A stretch of DNA of 64,000 bases. Source: Liolophura sinensis (lineage: Eukaryota; Mollusca; Polyplacophora; Chitonida; Chitonidae). A program made the position numbers and the translations under genes. The notes under the pieces are model-generated. The model saw only the letters and a list, made by a program, of their open reading frames with translations, was not told where the DNA came from and searched no databases. Shown here in pieces: positions 12,342 through 24,470 of this stretch. Location: the NCBI RefSeq assembly GCF_032854445.1, contig NC_088295.1:56213249-56277248 (forward strand). The letters run 5' to 3'. Numbering within the stretch: the first letter of the stretch is position 1; every line of letters starts with the position of its first letter.

Positions 12342-12397
12342 GTGTCATTCGCCGTGCTGACGTGCTACCCCACTCGGCCACGGAGGCCTGCATCTTA
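12342..12397 (-). mobile_element. SINE head remnant
   Basis: This is the reversed tRNA-like head only (TCATTCGCCGTGCTGACGTG, then CCACTCGGCCACGGAGGCC). The rest of the element, present at 56718-56960 and 62772-63005, has been deleted here. Confidence 0.6.
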
Positions 12398-13295
12398 GTT
12401 TTATCTTTATATCTCAAATTTATGCTATTTGTTATCTGTAAGCATCAAATGCACACGTACTTATATTATTATATCTCTTTCTGGTCATGCGTAATATAAA
12501 TAACCAGATGGGCCGCCGAGGGGTAATAATGGGTTGTAATTAAAATGATCATTTAACCTGACAGGACTTTGCAGCACAAGTAAAGATTTTCACTATGGGC
12601 TGATTAGTGATTTAGAATGTTGTGAGGAGACGGTTGTCGATGAATATACCTTGTCTAAAACTGTATCACCTAAAGCGAGAGTATCCCAAGGATCAGTTCC
12701 AAGACTCCTGCTGTTTGTAGTATAATTTGTCACATATATTTTATTTACGCCATACTGATACGTCCGCGTTGAGGTTAATGGGTGGAGGAAATCGGAGTGC
12801 AGCTCAAAGCCGGTGTCTAGGTCAGTTTACAAAATCGTTTTTAATTTGCATAAAACTTGCCCAATAACTTGATGATATGAGATAAACCATATCAACACGG
12901 TTTGTTCACATTGTTGTTTGCCAACATAACCAAGGCTATCTTGGTTTTTTAGAGAATTTTTATTTTAACAAATGTAAGCAAGATGGTGCAAAATAGCCCA
13001 GCAGAAATATGTCCTTTGGGAAGAGAGCTTTAAAGAGTATCTTGTTCAATGCGTCGACAAAAATTTATTACTATTTGCATTTTTTAAAAATTTAATTAAA
13101 TGAAAAATTTTAGAAAATTGGTAATATGTCCATAATTATTATCTCCTTGATTATTCCAATTATCGACTCATAATTTCTAAATGTTTAAATACTACTTCCC
13201 TAATAGTATACAAAAGCTGCAGGCATAATTATTTTGGATTCTGCTCGGCTTAATTGAAAGTAGACGCGTGAATAATATGCACATCTTTAAACGGT

Positions 13296-13607
13296 ATCGG
13301 CCCGGATAGCACAGTTGGTAGAGCGTCCGCTTCGGGACCGGTAGTTCCAGGATCAATCCTTGATCGGGTCACACCTAGGACTTTAAAACAGGAAGTTGTA
13401 ACTTCTTCGCTTGGCGTTCAGCATGGAGGGGATAGTGCAACGACCGGTTGACCCGTATCAGTATAATGGCTCTGGCGGGGCGGCTTCGGTAAGTCATTTC
13501 AGTGAAGCAGCACTACACGTGCATGCACCCTAAGGATTTCTTCGTCGTCATATGACTGAAAAATTGTTGAGTACGACGTTAAAACCCAAACACTCACTCA
13601 CTCTTTA
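13296..13607 (+). mobile_element. tRNA-headed SINE with (ACTC) tail, full length
   Basis: The head GCCCGGATAGCACAGTTGG, then TAGAGCG, contains an A-box-like stretch. GGATCAATCC resembles a B box. A body of about 220 bases follows, ending in the diagnostic ACGTTAAAACCCAAACACTC and an ACTC repeat. It is a short non-autonomous retroelement that depends on a LINE in trans. The near-identical copy is at 57283-57640. Confidence 0.78.
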
Positions 13608-14654
13608 AACGGCTGCTGAGAAGTTACGTACATGTACTTATATGTTCGATGTATAAAATCACTATGTTCCATCCACTAAAAATAATTTAACAAAACCCAT
13701 TTAATCCGATATTTTGCATGCATGTAGCCTTAATATCCATTGTCGTAAACCTTGGCTTTTGTTGTTGTTTCATTGAAATGACGATCACGACGAAAGAGTG
13801 ACGTACGCTCACATATTATTCCTGGTACTGTGGTGGCAAACTGACGACTTTATCTGCGCAACACAAAGACCCATTAGATTTACACAAAATGCAATCACTG
13901 TGGGTTCAATTCTCGACTATCATCCTGTGTCATTGAGTGTACATGTGCTGAGGGCCTTCAGACAAACCCCGTAAAGGTCTACTCTTCGGCATGTTGAGTT
14001 CAGGAGGTGTCAAAGGCGGATACATGACAGTCGATCTCCAGATTTTTGCTTTTCAAAACTTGGACATTCGGCATCCTAGTGTACACAAAATGGCCGAGTA
14101 CCTCCTGTGGGCGTGTAACATTGTACACACTCATCTCCATGCTTTAAGCAATGTCATCAGGGTTTGAAATCCCCACGTGCTTCTACGAAACAAAGACTAG
14201 TTTTACTTTACGTGTGCCTGAATTCCACAGTTTTACTCCGTTTGTAAATGTAAAATCTGGATATTTTTAAGGAGGTGCATTTTAAAAATAAGCACAGGCT
14301 ATTAAATCGGATAGTTTATTTTTCTCCTTTGTTTCAGCCATGGTTGTGCCATAACCTAAGGCATTACTAAGCTATAGGCATAACTCCAGTACGCAGACCA
14401 GTGAGGCCAGTATAGGGATTACCGTTCATAATATGACATGTGCAGCACAAATCATTCGACTGTTAGAGGGATAGGGCTTCGGTGGTTTGTATTGAACAAT
14501 GTTTCGCCAATCACACACGTGATCTTGGAATACATACCTGGAACGTTCGTTATTCGGCTGAAGATTGGTTTGTGAATGTCTCAATCGACGCTTCGATTGA
14601 CAAGCGCACAAAAAAGTTTTGACACTCAGTTTAAGTTTAAGTGTATTTTTTTAT

Positions 14655-14885
14655 TTATTTGATTGGTGATTTTACCCGTTTTAAAAATTGTGGTTGTTGC
14701 CAGCATCAAGGTGGGGGAAATGAAAACCCGGCACTGCCCATGACTATCTGCAGGTTGCTGGTGGACATTTCCGTATAGGATCGGAGAGGAAGCATGAGCT
14801 GGACTTAATCTCACCGGACTACAGGTGAGGGGCTACCGGGTATTTATGTTGCACCAACACGCTAATCACTAGGCCACGGAGACTC
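14655..14885 (-). mobile_element. Old SINE copy, reverse orientation (unit A)
   Basis: It starts with a reversed 3' end (TTGATTGGTGATTT), has the GCCAGCATCAAGGTGGGG and GCAGGTTGCTGGTGGAC core, and ends with a reversed head (CACGCTAATCACTAGGCCAC, then GGAGACTCC). Counterparts lie at 36425-36665 and 58672-58915, so it predates the duplication. Confidence 0.65.
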
Positions 14886-15975
14886 CTAAAATAAGTGTAT
14901 GTGAACATGAATAACAGCAGTCATGTAGTGGAAATGCTGCGATCTGACTCAAACTTCTAAGTATCTCCTGTTTTCAGTCCACTTAAAATATGTAAGCTTA
15001 TGTTTAGTCATCAAGTGCATAACAACAGAAAACGTGGGCCATATGAAATGTAAGATAAGCCTTTACATGCAAATTACGAGGAGTACGACTCAAGAGCTTG
15101 GTGCATGGAGTTGGTAGTTTTCATATTACCTCCCTGTTTCCCAGTCGTTGTGAAGACATTCGTTATGGGTTTTTTTTTAATTAAATGAACAGATTTGTTT
15201 TAAAACACGCCTTATTTTTTACTCGTCTTGCTTAAGTTCCAGAAACATCCGTTGGTAATTTATCGAGATACAGGAGTAACAACCAGGCATGTAAAACGTC
15301 ATGCAGATTTTGATAATAGAACACAGAATTTATCAAATTACAACTGTGAGACCAGATATATACATATAAACAAAATGATGCACATAAAATTTGAGAAGGA
15401 TAGTATATAGTCGGATCATTTCATACAGTAACTAAATATTGCATAATATCCCAAATTACATAATGAGTTAACCAACAATGCAATAGGTGAGTCATCTGTG
15501 GAGAGTTGAGATTCATGCTTGCAAACCTAGATACACTTGGACTTATTTGTGATCTTTGTAGACGTATAAAATTATTCAAAAGCAGTGAAATAATGTAGTA
15601 TACACAAATGACAAACATTTTCCAAGAAGTTAAAATGATGGAGACTTGGTTTCTAAAAGTCTTAATTTCCAATCATCGAATTTGAGTTGGACTCTTTGGA
15701 AAATCTTCTTGATTAATAAACCACTTAATTGAAGACCGGCGAATGTGTATAGGGCGAGTCCTCAAAAGCAAACGTGATAGGACAGAACGAATTGAACAGG
15801 TAATATTCCAAAAGCCAATTGAATGCAGTAAGGGAAGTGTTTTCAGTCCTTGATGTACGTGGTCCAACTACAAACGTCAAACAGACACTTTTCCTTTCAT
15901 GGAACAGCTTTTGAACTACTTATACTGCCACTATCGCAATCCTTTACTTTCACAAGTCACCACTCTCGCTGTCAG

Positions 15976-16510
15976 TCAAGCGTCCAGATCGTGTTTTGCC
16001 CGTGTGTTAGCCCTGTTCAGAACATCATAAGGATTAGCCTCGGTCTCAGTCCTGGAAGGAACTGTCCTGCCTCGATGCAACTGATTATACGTCATGTCGA
16101 CGTCAGCATTTCCCGTGACAGCGCCAATAACGTCATCAGAACTGCTCTCACCGTAAGAGTGTCTGACCACGTGATCGTAATCTCCATGCACTTTAAAATG
16201 TGCAGCTTCCCCTTGTACTCGGTCGTAGTCGCTATGGTGATTTGTTCTTGCGGCAGATCCAACCGAAAATGCGGCGTCTCCTGAAGTGTTGGCCCCTCTT
16301 CCGGTTTTGTTCACCTTGGAGTACAAGTCGCTGACATTCGTCTCTGCAGCACGATTCCAGGGTGTACCATTGTCGTCTCTCTCAAGCTGGTACAGCGAGT
16401 ATCGGGAGTTAATGTTGTCGTAACCAGCGTTGGGTCGGCTGACGATCTGTGCCTCCGTGACGTCATCATCACGGTTTTCTGTTTGAAGAATGGGAGGCTT
16501 CTCTGCGGAC
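15976..16510 (-). CDS. Gene 2A exon 6: cytoplasmic tail with nine tyrosines
   Basis: 535 nt, entered in phase 2, ends in TGA. Tyrosines (491-aa numbering) at 344, 351, 354, 377, 409, 425, 433, 455 and 475, mostly in YxxI/V/L settings: YDNI, YSKV, YDRV, YDHV, YNQL, YDVL. YNQL and YDVL are 16 residues apart, wider than a classical ITAM. YDxV sites resemble Nck SH2 ligands and YxxL sites the tails of phagocytic receptors such as CED-1/Draper. There is no kinase or other folded domain. The antisense strand has a long shadow ORF. Confidence 0.8.
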
Positions 16511-19500
16511 CTGACAAAAACAAACAAACGAAATCCATGGATGACTTTGGCATTTAAAAGCTTACAAACTCTTAGGTGCTAAGTTTTTCAGTGGCAAGGT
16601 GAAATTGTCCAAGGCAGACGATGCGCGTATTCAATACCGACCTTAAACAGAGACGGTAAATTCTTCCGCTCCTATTTTTCACGTGGCATTAGTGACAAAA
16701 AGTGGTCGAGGTTGCTCGTGTCAATGTCTTAGTTCGTGGAACACAGCTTGTCTTCATCCAATATAACCAAGTTTCTACGTCACGGATGGGAAAGTTCGTC
16801 AGTAACTTGCCTAAGGTCGTTGGGGAAAAATGGCATTATAATTATGACGAATTCTTGTGTAAGGCCGCAGTTTGCAAATTTTACTTTCCACTATAGCCCT
16901 TCAGACACCATAAAAAGTTTTCAGCACAGAGGAATATAGGAGAAATTCACTAACTGAAGACAAATGTTATAACTAGAATGTTTTGCCCTGGATCAAAAAT
17001 TGATTAACGTTCTAATTTTGAAATTGCGAAAATCTGGAGGGAAAATGGAATTACCGTCTTTTCCACAGGAACACGAGTAGAACCACGATCAGAACACACA
17101 CCACCATTCCTCCCATAACCCCACCCACAATAGCACCGGTATCTGGGGAGAAAGAGAAACTTGTAGGGCAAACTTGACCAAACTTCTGACAATCACTCCT
17201 ACAGTCTTTGGGTAATATACGAGTCTTTACAACCGCGCCTGAGAACAAATCTGTTCAAGATAACGAGAATTCTACTATGGATAATACCAAGTTTTGTAAA
17301 CATTTCGACATTACACCTAATAACATGTGGTTATAAACATGGGTATACAGTTAGACACAGTTCTGCACGTTTTGGAAGAGATCTGTCAAAATCAGACTCT
17401 TTAGGAGGGAGTCACCACTGAACTATATGAAATGCAATGATTCGTGGCAAATGAGACTTGTACAGTAGAACTGTAAACACTGTGTCCTCTATCTAGTTAA
17501 CAGAGTGCAGCACATAAGGCTTTCCTGAAATTTTATACTGTATACCCTACTTTTCACCAAATTTAGAAAATCAAACCTTACTGTTCACATTCATATTGTT
17601 GGCTTTAAGGATATAAGGATAGGAAATAAAAGAGCGCTCTGGGGCCGGTTGTTCAAAAGAAGTTAAGCTAATTAACATGTCATTTGTACATTTTCTCGCT
17701 CTCCGCTTGTGAGGCCTTAGTGACAATAAGTCGTCGACGAAGCTCGTGTGGTCGTATATGCAGGCTAACATTCGTTGAAGCTCACTTGTCTTCCATCAAT
17801 ATATATAATTCCTCCACCCATAAAATTGACTTAAAACAATCATGAGAGTGAAAAAGCCTTGAGTATTACGTTAGCCAATAATGAAATAATGAAATAAATA
17901 AATACATGGGTTTGGGTTTATTCTTTTGATTGTTGCTAAACGTCATTCCAAAGGGCCCGGGATAAACCACCAACCTTTGGCTAGGTACTAACAAACTATC
18001 CATCATGTGACCTATACAGATAGGCATATTGCATACCATAGTGATAGGAAACAAGTGGTCCTCAACAAGTCCTTGTCATCAAAACCCAACGATTCCTGAT
18101 AACGGGTGACTCGGCAAATTCCGTGTCCAGGAATGAGCCTGGGTTTAGCCGCGGTTGGTAACTGTTTTATTACCAACAGACTGATCTATTATTAGACATT
18201 TTGAGACCTACATAGTACTGCCCCTATTGTACTGGGTCTTATTAGCGTACCGTTTAATTCCCCTTTTAAAGGAAAGACATCACGAGTTGTATTCTCCAAA
18301 GCGAGGCTGTTATTTGGCGACGTGGTCTCGTATGACGTCATGGTGGGTTGGTATGTCGTCATGGTCTTGTATGACGTCACGGTGGGTTGGTATGTCGTCG
18401 TGGTTTTGTATGGCGCCACGGTGGGTTGGTATGTCGTCGTGGTCTCGTATTGTGTCACGTTGGGTTGGTATGTCGTCGTGGTCTTGTTTGGCGTCACGGT
18501 GGGTTGGTATGTCGTCGTGGTCTTGTATGACGTCACGGTGGGTTGGTATGTCGTGGCTGAAAAACAAAGAAAGTTGTCACTGTACCTTTACGGGGCCTTT
18601 GGTGCCAAACTATCTTGAAATTTATTCATTATACTACTTATGTAAGCCTGAAATATTTTTAATGTGTTCAGTTTAGAAAATTATACGTTATATCGACGAA
18701 TTTTACCCCCATCTTTGAGTAAGACAGGGGTGGTCTTGGAGTAAATTTACATGGGTTGACTGATATAGCTGTGTGTAATGCTTGTTAGAAATCAGATCTG
18801 CGTTATGATAGACATCCACTCAGATGGCATGTAATTTGTTTTAATTACATTTATTTATTTATTCAACCATAATACTCAAGAGTTCAGTTTCATGGGTGCA
18901 GGAAACAGGAGCGGCTGTGCAAAACCACAGTTATTAAGTGACCAATCTTGAGTGATTGCTGTCACTGATAAAATAATTGGTCAAACTGTTTCGAAAACTT
19001 ATTTTAAAAGAACGATAACAGTATATAACATATATCAAACTGCTGTGCAGGTGATAGTTTAATAGGGAACTTAATTAATGTGGTTCCAAGCTGTGCATGT
19101 AGTCTGTGGGGATAAAACAGTAACATCGTATACTGAATACAAGAAACAATGGTCAATGGACCTTGTAGCATTGGTATATATACCCTATTTATCATAGCGC
19201 TTCGAAAAAGTTTTATAGAGCCCTATATGTGGAACTGAGCAGTATGTAGGAATTATTGCATAACTGCATAAGATCATCTGCAATTCCTGCACGAAACTCA
19301 GTTTTAAAAACTTGTAATGCCCCTTTCTTTCTTTTTTGTTGAACTATTATGAAGGCCAAACAATATGTTTACCCCAAATAAACTAAATAAATTTTAGTTC
19401 TCCACACAACTGACAAAATGCGAAATTTCAAGGCCAGAGGCAGAAATCTAACTTACCGTTTGTCTTTATTGAAGACGATTCTTCTGATCCTCCTGTCGAG

Positions 19501-22500
19501 CCTGCTGAGATTGTTGTTGTTGCAAGAGGAGGACAAGTCCCTGACAATAATAACAGTTGATAAATTATACAAAAATGAAATTAAAGACGCTAGGAAGTTT
19601 ACTAGATTATGAGAAAAAAGAAATATACCAAGCACCTTAAACTCTCATTGGAAACGAACTACCACGTAGTTAAGCCAAGAATGCAACGAAGATGCTGAGT
19701 TATAGCTTGTACAGTACTACCCGATCCTAAGGATATACTCAACGCCTGTCATCCGCCCATCTGGTACGCACCTTGATCGGCTGTGAGGCGAATCCTACGC
19801 GGATCATAGGGCCATGATGGGCGGCCCATACGCGGATGTTGGCACTATCTCGATGGCATCTTACGCGGATCTTGATTGGCCGGTGCATGTAGTCTCGTTT
19901 AGACCGTTTATGGCACTTTAGCTTTTGCCTACACGGTAGCTATAAACATGACATGATATATGTTCAGTTTGCTTACCTGGAAAGGTAGGCGTGGTGACGA
20001 GAATACTATAACTGAATGATCTTTCATTCACTTTATTCTCTCTCATTCAAACCAGTAAAAAAGTTAGGTAGCCCAATGCATGACGTCCAACTTTTTCTTT
20101 CTCGTTTCTCAACGCTGTTTATTAGTGTCAGTGGAAATGTAAAGTCGTTAATGCATTCCCGTACAACCGGAGATAAAGTAAGTTCCCACCAAAAGCTGTA
20201 CTAATATTATAAATTAGGCACCAGTGGTGCCTAAATCATCATTTATAAGTTCTGTTATATCTATACACTAAATTTATCTCTTAAAATGACTCATTATCTT
20301 GATTATGTGCGAATTAGTAACCACGCTGGGAGCTAGACCGTTAGTCAATACCCTTTTTTATTTCGGGAGAACAAGCAAGGTTGGTGTCGAGATAAATGAG
20401 AGCGATAAACAGAAAAATAGTGTCTTTAGTGGTTTTGAGATAGCACAGCAGCTGTGCACTACCCGAGCCGCCAATCTCAGCACTGAGATCTGTTCTGTTC
20501 GAAATTTGACTCCAACCCAGCAAGAGCGGAACAATGGAAATATCTCAACAAACTAAAACCTTGAAGACCATGTAATTGAAATTAACATTAGTGCGCTTTT
20601 AAACCTAATTCTTCTTTGAATGATACCATAGAAAGTATGTAATTTACTACTTTTTAAAAGCATTTACATGAATATTTGGAACAAAGTTGCTGACAATAAG
20701 CTAAATTTCATCTGTTACATGTGATCATTTGTCAACTATCACAATGTCGTCCCTACTCTATAGTTTAACTCTCCATGGTGTAGGCCTTTGTATTGCAGCT
20801 GAAAATTATCTATTCGTATGTATTCATAATAACTCGTGGAAACTGTTATTTTTTTAGTATCAACGAAATTTAAGGGATTGCTGAAAATACTTACCGGAAG
20901 AAGTGCATGTATATATAATCGATCTCACGCTACTGAACGTGGATATGACAATGAGATGTTCACAAGGGTAACCTGCTAGTAGCGAAGAGGAATGAAGATC
21001 ACACTGACTTAGACCACTACATTTTGACTGTAACTCATGGCGGTCATCGTTTGTATTTCTAACCCAGCTACATCGGCTTGTGTTACGATGGCAACATTGG
21101 TCAGGCACAGTGGCTGATATCTCACGAGGACAAAGTTGGTCAGTCTGATCCCATAGGTAAAACTTGACCTCTAATATACAGATCTGAGTCCCCTCGTCAC
21201 ACTCTAATTTGTTGTGTGTTTGACTGAAAACTGATGATCCGTGACAGGCGTCGGAGGTAATGACTGAAAAATATAAACAAGAATTGTATATAAACATGAT
21301 AGTGTAAAAATGTGTGATTCTACACACACAAAAAAGAAAGGAACAAATCAGGCAAAAAGAACAGAACAGTCTGTATAGCCTGTGTGGGTCAGATAGAAGC
21401 ACCTTAATCTAGCTCATTAGTCAAACAGTTGCACGGCACCCGTCGAATCACCTTCACGTGTATGTTTTCCAAATCGGTTGAGTTGCGGGAGGAGGGGATA
21501 GTCCTATAATGTATGAGTGAAATAATTTTGAGTACGGCATAAAAGACCAGTCAAAAAAATAAATTCTACAGCACAGATATTGGTGTTATAACATAACACG
21601 GCAATTTGTACTACATTAACTGCTGGTGTATTAATACATACTCTTACCATATAATGCTGGCAGCCGCCGTTTAAGTGAAATATTGTTAAATGCGGCGTAA
21701 AACCCTCACAAAATGCATATTATAACAGCATGGTGTAACAGGTTTGTCACGCGCACTGATAAAGGGCGGTGTTGACATCTGAGCCCTCTCCCATACATGT
21801 TAGGGTCATCAGTGGAATTTTCTTCAGAACCACACTTAAACAAGTACTCAAATGTACTACTCAACAAAGCCAGCTCTCTGTTTTTTTTTTGTTTTGTTTG
21901 TTTGTTTTTTATTTTTTTTTGTTTTTTTTTTTTAGGTTTTCTTGACTCTTCAGTCGCGTAAGCTTGTATTTTATTTCCTTTAGCTATTTACAAAGTCTTT
22001 TATTACACGAGTTTTGTGTCTAGCCTTAGTCTTAGGACTGAACAAGATAAGGACACTTAGGAGATGCCTAAGTGAAAACATACATGTAAAATATTGCTAC
22101 ATTTAGCATCCTTCATTAGAATTCGCTTCATGTTAGCGTTCTGTATGTACTGTTGAACGTCATATATACTTTTGTAAAGAGTGCCCTACTTAAATTCTAA
22201 AGCAAAGTTCCTGTATGCACACGGACTAGGTTTGGTAACGTCTACACAGTACAGATACACTTACCTGCGACTTGGCCGGTCCATATATGATCAGCGTAAG
22301 ATCCTGTACATATTTATCACCATTCAGAGAAAATTCTATTGATTTGATAGGTTGAAGTGCCAAACATACAGAACCAATATGAGAGGGTACATCAGTTTTC
22401 ATATACCCCTGCAATCAAGGCGTCAGGCTCGGATGTATCCCCAGAATCAAGGCGAAATGCGCAGATGTAAAATGTAAACAGAAAGGGAGACAACTTTGAA

Positions 22501-22753
22501 CAAACTTCGTCCGTTAATATTTTCATCGGGTTCGCCTCGGAAAAATATTATCGACATCAGCCAAATATCTACCCGTATACCCCCGGAAGGCCGTCATATA
22601 ACAAAAAATATATACACATGTATGTATATGTTGTGACACGCACCTTCTAAGACACTTACCTTCACCATCTACGGAACATACTTGCAGTCCAGCTGTCAGA
22701 ATCGTCAGGAAGACTGGCATGTACATGGACGGTTGCTCTCTAATAAGGCACAT
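15976..22753 (-). CDS. Gene 2A: SUEL-lectin-like type I transmembrane receptor with multi-tyrosine tail (6 exons, 491 aa)
   Basis: Exons in transcript order: 22753-22660, 21263-20895, 19540-19457, 18556-18251, 17142-17055, 16510-15976. The sum is 1476 nt, 491 codons plus stop, without internal stops. Phases are 1,1,1,1,2, as in gene 1. Protein: signal peptide (1-31), lectin-like domain (38-151), Ser/Thr/Tyr-rich stalk (155-284), transmembrane helix (about 288-310) and a 177-residue tail with nine tyrosines. A longer exon 5 (17055-17238) adds 32 residues in frame (523 aa). The reading is a cell-surface receptor that binds a glycan or protein through the SUEL-like module and signals through SH2-binding tyrosines; this is inference from the architecture. 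A second complete copy is 2B at 37730-45466. Donor of exon 4 is GTACGC, weaker than the others but kept in 2B. Confidence 0.72.
17055..17142 (-). CDS. Gene 2A exon 5: transmembrane helix
   Basis: 88 nt, phase 1 in, phase 2 out (GTAATT donor). The helix is AIVGGVMGGMVVCVLIVVLL plus VFLW, closed by KRR, with glycine pairs in its outer half. I chose the acceptor after a very pyrimidine-rich tract (TTTCTCTTTCTCCCCAG) because it gives exactly the length of the gene 1 exon. An in-frame acceptor 96 bases upstream (exon start 17238) would add a juxtamembrane segment with three cysteines (CRSDCQKFGQVC). Confidence 0.75.
17905..18010 (-). mobile_element. SINE core fragment in intron 4 of gene 2A
   Basis: Contains GGGATAAACCACCAACCTTTGG plus an AAACTATCC stretch, the central core also seen at 24385-24470, 28660-28730, 29640-29950 and, in unit B, 39745-39885. 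Confidence 0.5.
18251..18556 (-). CDS. Gene 2A exon 4: mucin-like stalk with six 13-residue repeats
   Basis: 306 nt, phase 1 both ends. Six tandem units of 13 residues (type TTTYQPTVTSYKT, 39 bp each, about 18322-18556) are followed by a unique SPNNSLALENTTRD segment with NNS and NTT N-glycosylation sequons. The many Thr and Pro suggest a stiff, O-glycosylated stalk. The DNA unit contains CRE-like TGACGTCA in several copies. Gene 2B has only one unit in the same exon. Confidence 0.72.
19457..19540 (-). CDS. Gene 2A exon 3: Ser/Thr-rich linker
   Basis: 84 nt, phase 1 both ends (GTAAGT-like donor, TTGTCAG acceptor). Encodes a short stretch with one Cys followed by a Thr/Ser/Gly-rich run (LATTTISAGSTGGSEESSS). 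The single Cys could pair with the odd eleventh Cys of exon 2. Same length in gene 2B. Confidence 0.66.
19741..19885. repeat. Degenerate TACGCGGATC-type repeat (intron 2 of gene 2A)
   Basis: TACGCGGAT occurs three times within 70 bases, alternating with ATGATGGGCGG or GGCATC-type words. Related words occur in unit B at 41040-41110 and again at 41690-41760. It may be a decayed minisatellite or a foldback. Confidence 0.5.
20895..21263 (-). CDS. Gene 2A exon 2: SUEL/galactose-binding-lectin-like domain
   Basis: 369 nt, phase 1 both ends. Features matching the SUEL (rhamnose-binding lectin) pattern: LECDEGTQICIL (residues 51-62), an inner CC doublet (88-89), HELQSKCSGLSQCDL (107-121), PC (131-132) and a closing SIIYTC (146-151). 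In the family these positions hold L-x-C-x-x-G-x-I, V-x-x-x-C-x-G-x-x-x-C, DPC and Y-x-C. Eleven cysteines suggest an extra disulfide. No residue was tested for sugar binding, so lectin activity is an inference. Confidence 0.7.
21515..21715 (+). mobile_element. Two SINE 3'-end fragments in intron 1 of gene 2A
   Basis: Fragments at about 21515-21560 (GAGTACGGCATAAAAGACCA) and 21655-21715 (TAATGCTGGCAGCCGCCG, then GCGGCGTAAAAC) match the 3' end of the SINE at 25886-26149. Counterparts lie at 44268-44310 and 44400-44455. Confidence 0.6.
22660..22753 (-). CDS. Gene 2A exon 1: signal peptide
   Basis: 94 nt, 31 residues plus one base, donor GTAAGT. The hydrophobic core is MPVFLTILTAGLQVC. The first ATG of the frame is at 22753; internal ATGs (MYM) would also leave a signal sequence. 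A GTG-initiated extension upstream is unlikely to be used. The exon has the same 94-nt length in gene 2B and in the two relic exons. Confidence 0.7.
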
Positions 22754-24384
22754 CTTGAAGTTTTCACATCTGTTCACCCCGAGGAAAGATACAAGTCGTT
22801 GGAATGAACGTAAACGGCGAATGTATACGTATTAGCCAGTAATCAGGACGACTGGTTGAACACCTGCGTAATCCAAACAAACAGAAAGAGTTGTACATCA
22901 AGAAGGGTTTGTCATCACCTCATTTTCATCAGAAGTATAATCACAGGTGCCTCGTAAGACAACAGAAGAACACTCAGCTAAATGTGCCTCCGCCCTCAAC
23001 CCTCCAGTATATCACGGGCAACTCTGTGTGCTTACAGATCGTGGTCCGTGTGACAAATCCCGTCCCCCTCACTGATCTGTTACCACTGCTTTTCGGGAAG
23101 CAGAGCTTAATAAAGAGTCCGGCATGTCAATGCGGCTAAATGCTAGAACACCCACGTCTTTCATGTACACAAACTCGCATATGTATGGAAGCCGGATGCG
23201 CCCAGGCTCTCTTTCCTATACACACTTTCCCCAAACCAGGAAGATCGACATGTAAGCGACACTACGAGGTTTAGTCAAGAGTCATGCAGCCCAGATAAGG
23301 AGGACAACGCGATATTCTGAAAACTTTCTATAGACATCCCAGCCACATCTAGTCCGGAATATCGTAGTCTGAATCTGGCAGTGTCAACTGAATTTTGTGT
23401 CCTCTCCCAAATCCCTTTTACTCCTTCATTTATCCCCCAAATCTTGTCGGGGTTTCTATCACATCTCATATAATGGATTGGTTATCGCCTTAATCATGAC
23501 TTAAATGTGAACATACAGTCAGCCACTATATATACATAGAAAACATGATATAGGACACAGTTATCCCAGAAAAATATGTAAAAAGTTTTACGAAGTTTTG
23601 AAAGCCGAAAAGATGAAGTTCAGCATTGGAGATATGACACTGATGGACAATTCATTTTGAGCAGCCATGTTGCAGGTTCCCTCTTGGACTGTGCCAATCT
23701 CTAGCGCAGAAAGCGTCACGCGATAAATGGCTGTCACGTCAAAAAACCCATTATCTCTCTATTGTCGATTTTTTAGGTTGGGTTGATCGTTAAACTGATG
23801 CTTTTTGGACCACATATATATGAGCAGCTAAACGAGAACGTCACAATATGTACATGTTGGGCAGGATATTACAGTAACTTGTAAAGATAATCGGGCAAGA
23901 AAACCGCCTCGGGAGAGTCACTGCTTGAGGAAAAATATTTTGACTTTGCATTATCTTTCCTACACAAAGTCATATTTATTACGAAAATATCTTCCCAAAT
24001 CTGAATGAAAGAGTCTGCTACGAATCAGAAGGTCCTGCTACGTTCAGTAAATTCCATGAAATCGGTACAGCCAGCTAGGTCGAATACTTACACCCGTGTA
24101 GGACGAGGACGAGCAGGACGGCTAAAACACGACGCTTGTGTCCACGAACATCGCTCTCACCGAGCAACAGAACATTTCTGGAATTCTTCTTTATCAACTA
24201 ATTGAGCTTTAGTGACTGACTTCATGTTCACCTTAAGAAGGGTATGTTCTCTGTGCGAAATAAATACCCTTTTTGTGTGTTAGTTTGTTTCTTTTGTTGT
24301 TAATAACGTCATGCACAGTGAAGAATTTTCCTTTTATATGATGGTGGTCAATTTTATGCAATGAGGAAAGTACAGTGTCTCCCG

Positions 24385-24470
24385 TGTAAACCACCGATCT
24401 TTGGCAAGTTACTGACGTACTATCCAACATGTTACCCACAGATGTGCTCACCATACTGGTTGACGACAAG
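24385..24470 (-). mobile_element. SINE core fragment
   Basis: GTGTAAACCACCGATCTTTG, then GCAAGTTACTGACG, matches the shared core of the third SINE family (fullest copy at 29640-29950). It is kept in unit B at about 47090-47160. Confidence 0.5.

Larger units (their letters stand above)
11865..15975. other. Intergenic DNA between the 3' ends of gene 1 and gene 2A
   Basis: Contains the 3' UTRs of both genes (no clear AATAAA could be fixed), a complete tRNA-headed SINE (13296-13607), a SINE head remnant (about 12342-12397) and an old SINE (14655-14885). The segment 13830-14165 is kept in units B and C but holds no exon I can support. About 600 bases present in units B-D after position 33530 are missing here near 12010. 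Confidence 0.55.

Noticed and set aside
13296-13370. Possible tRNA gene (also 25886-25960, 57283-57360 and the head at 29880-29950)
   Set aside because: A and B boxes are present, but cloverleaf stems are poor and each continues into a SINE body with a diagnostic 3' end.
15850-16284. 144-aa plus-strand ORF, repeated at 37604-38038 and in part at 60021-60314
   Set aside because: It is the antisense shadow of the gene 2 tail exon, which has splice sites, phase and motif support on the minus strand.
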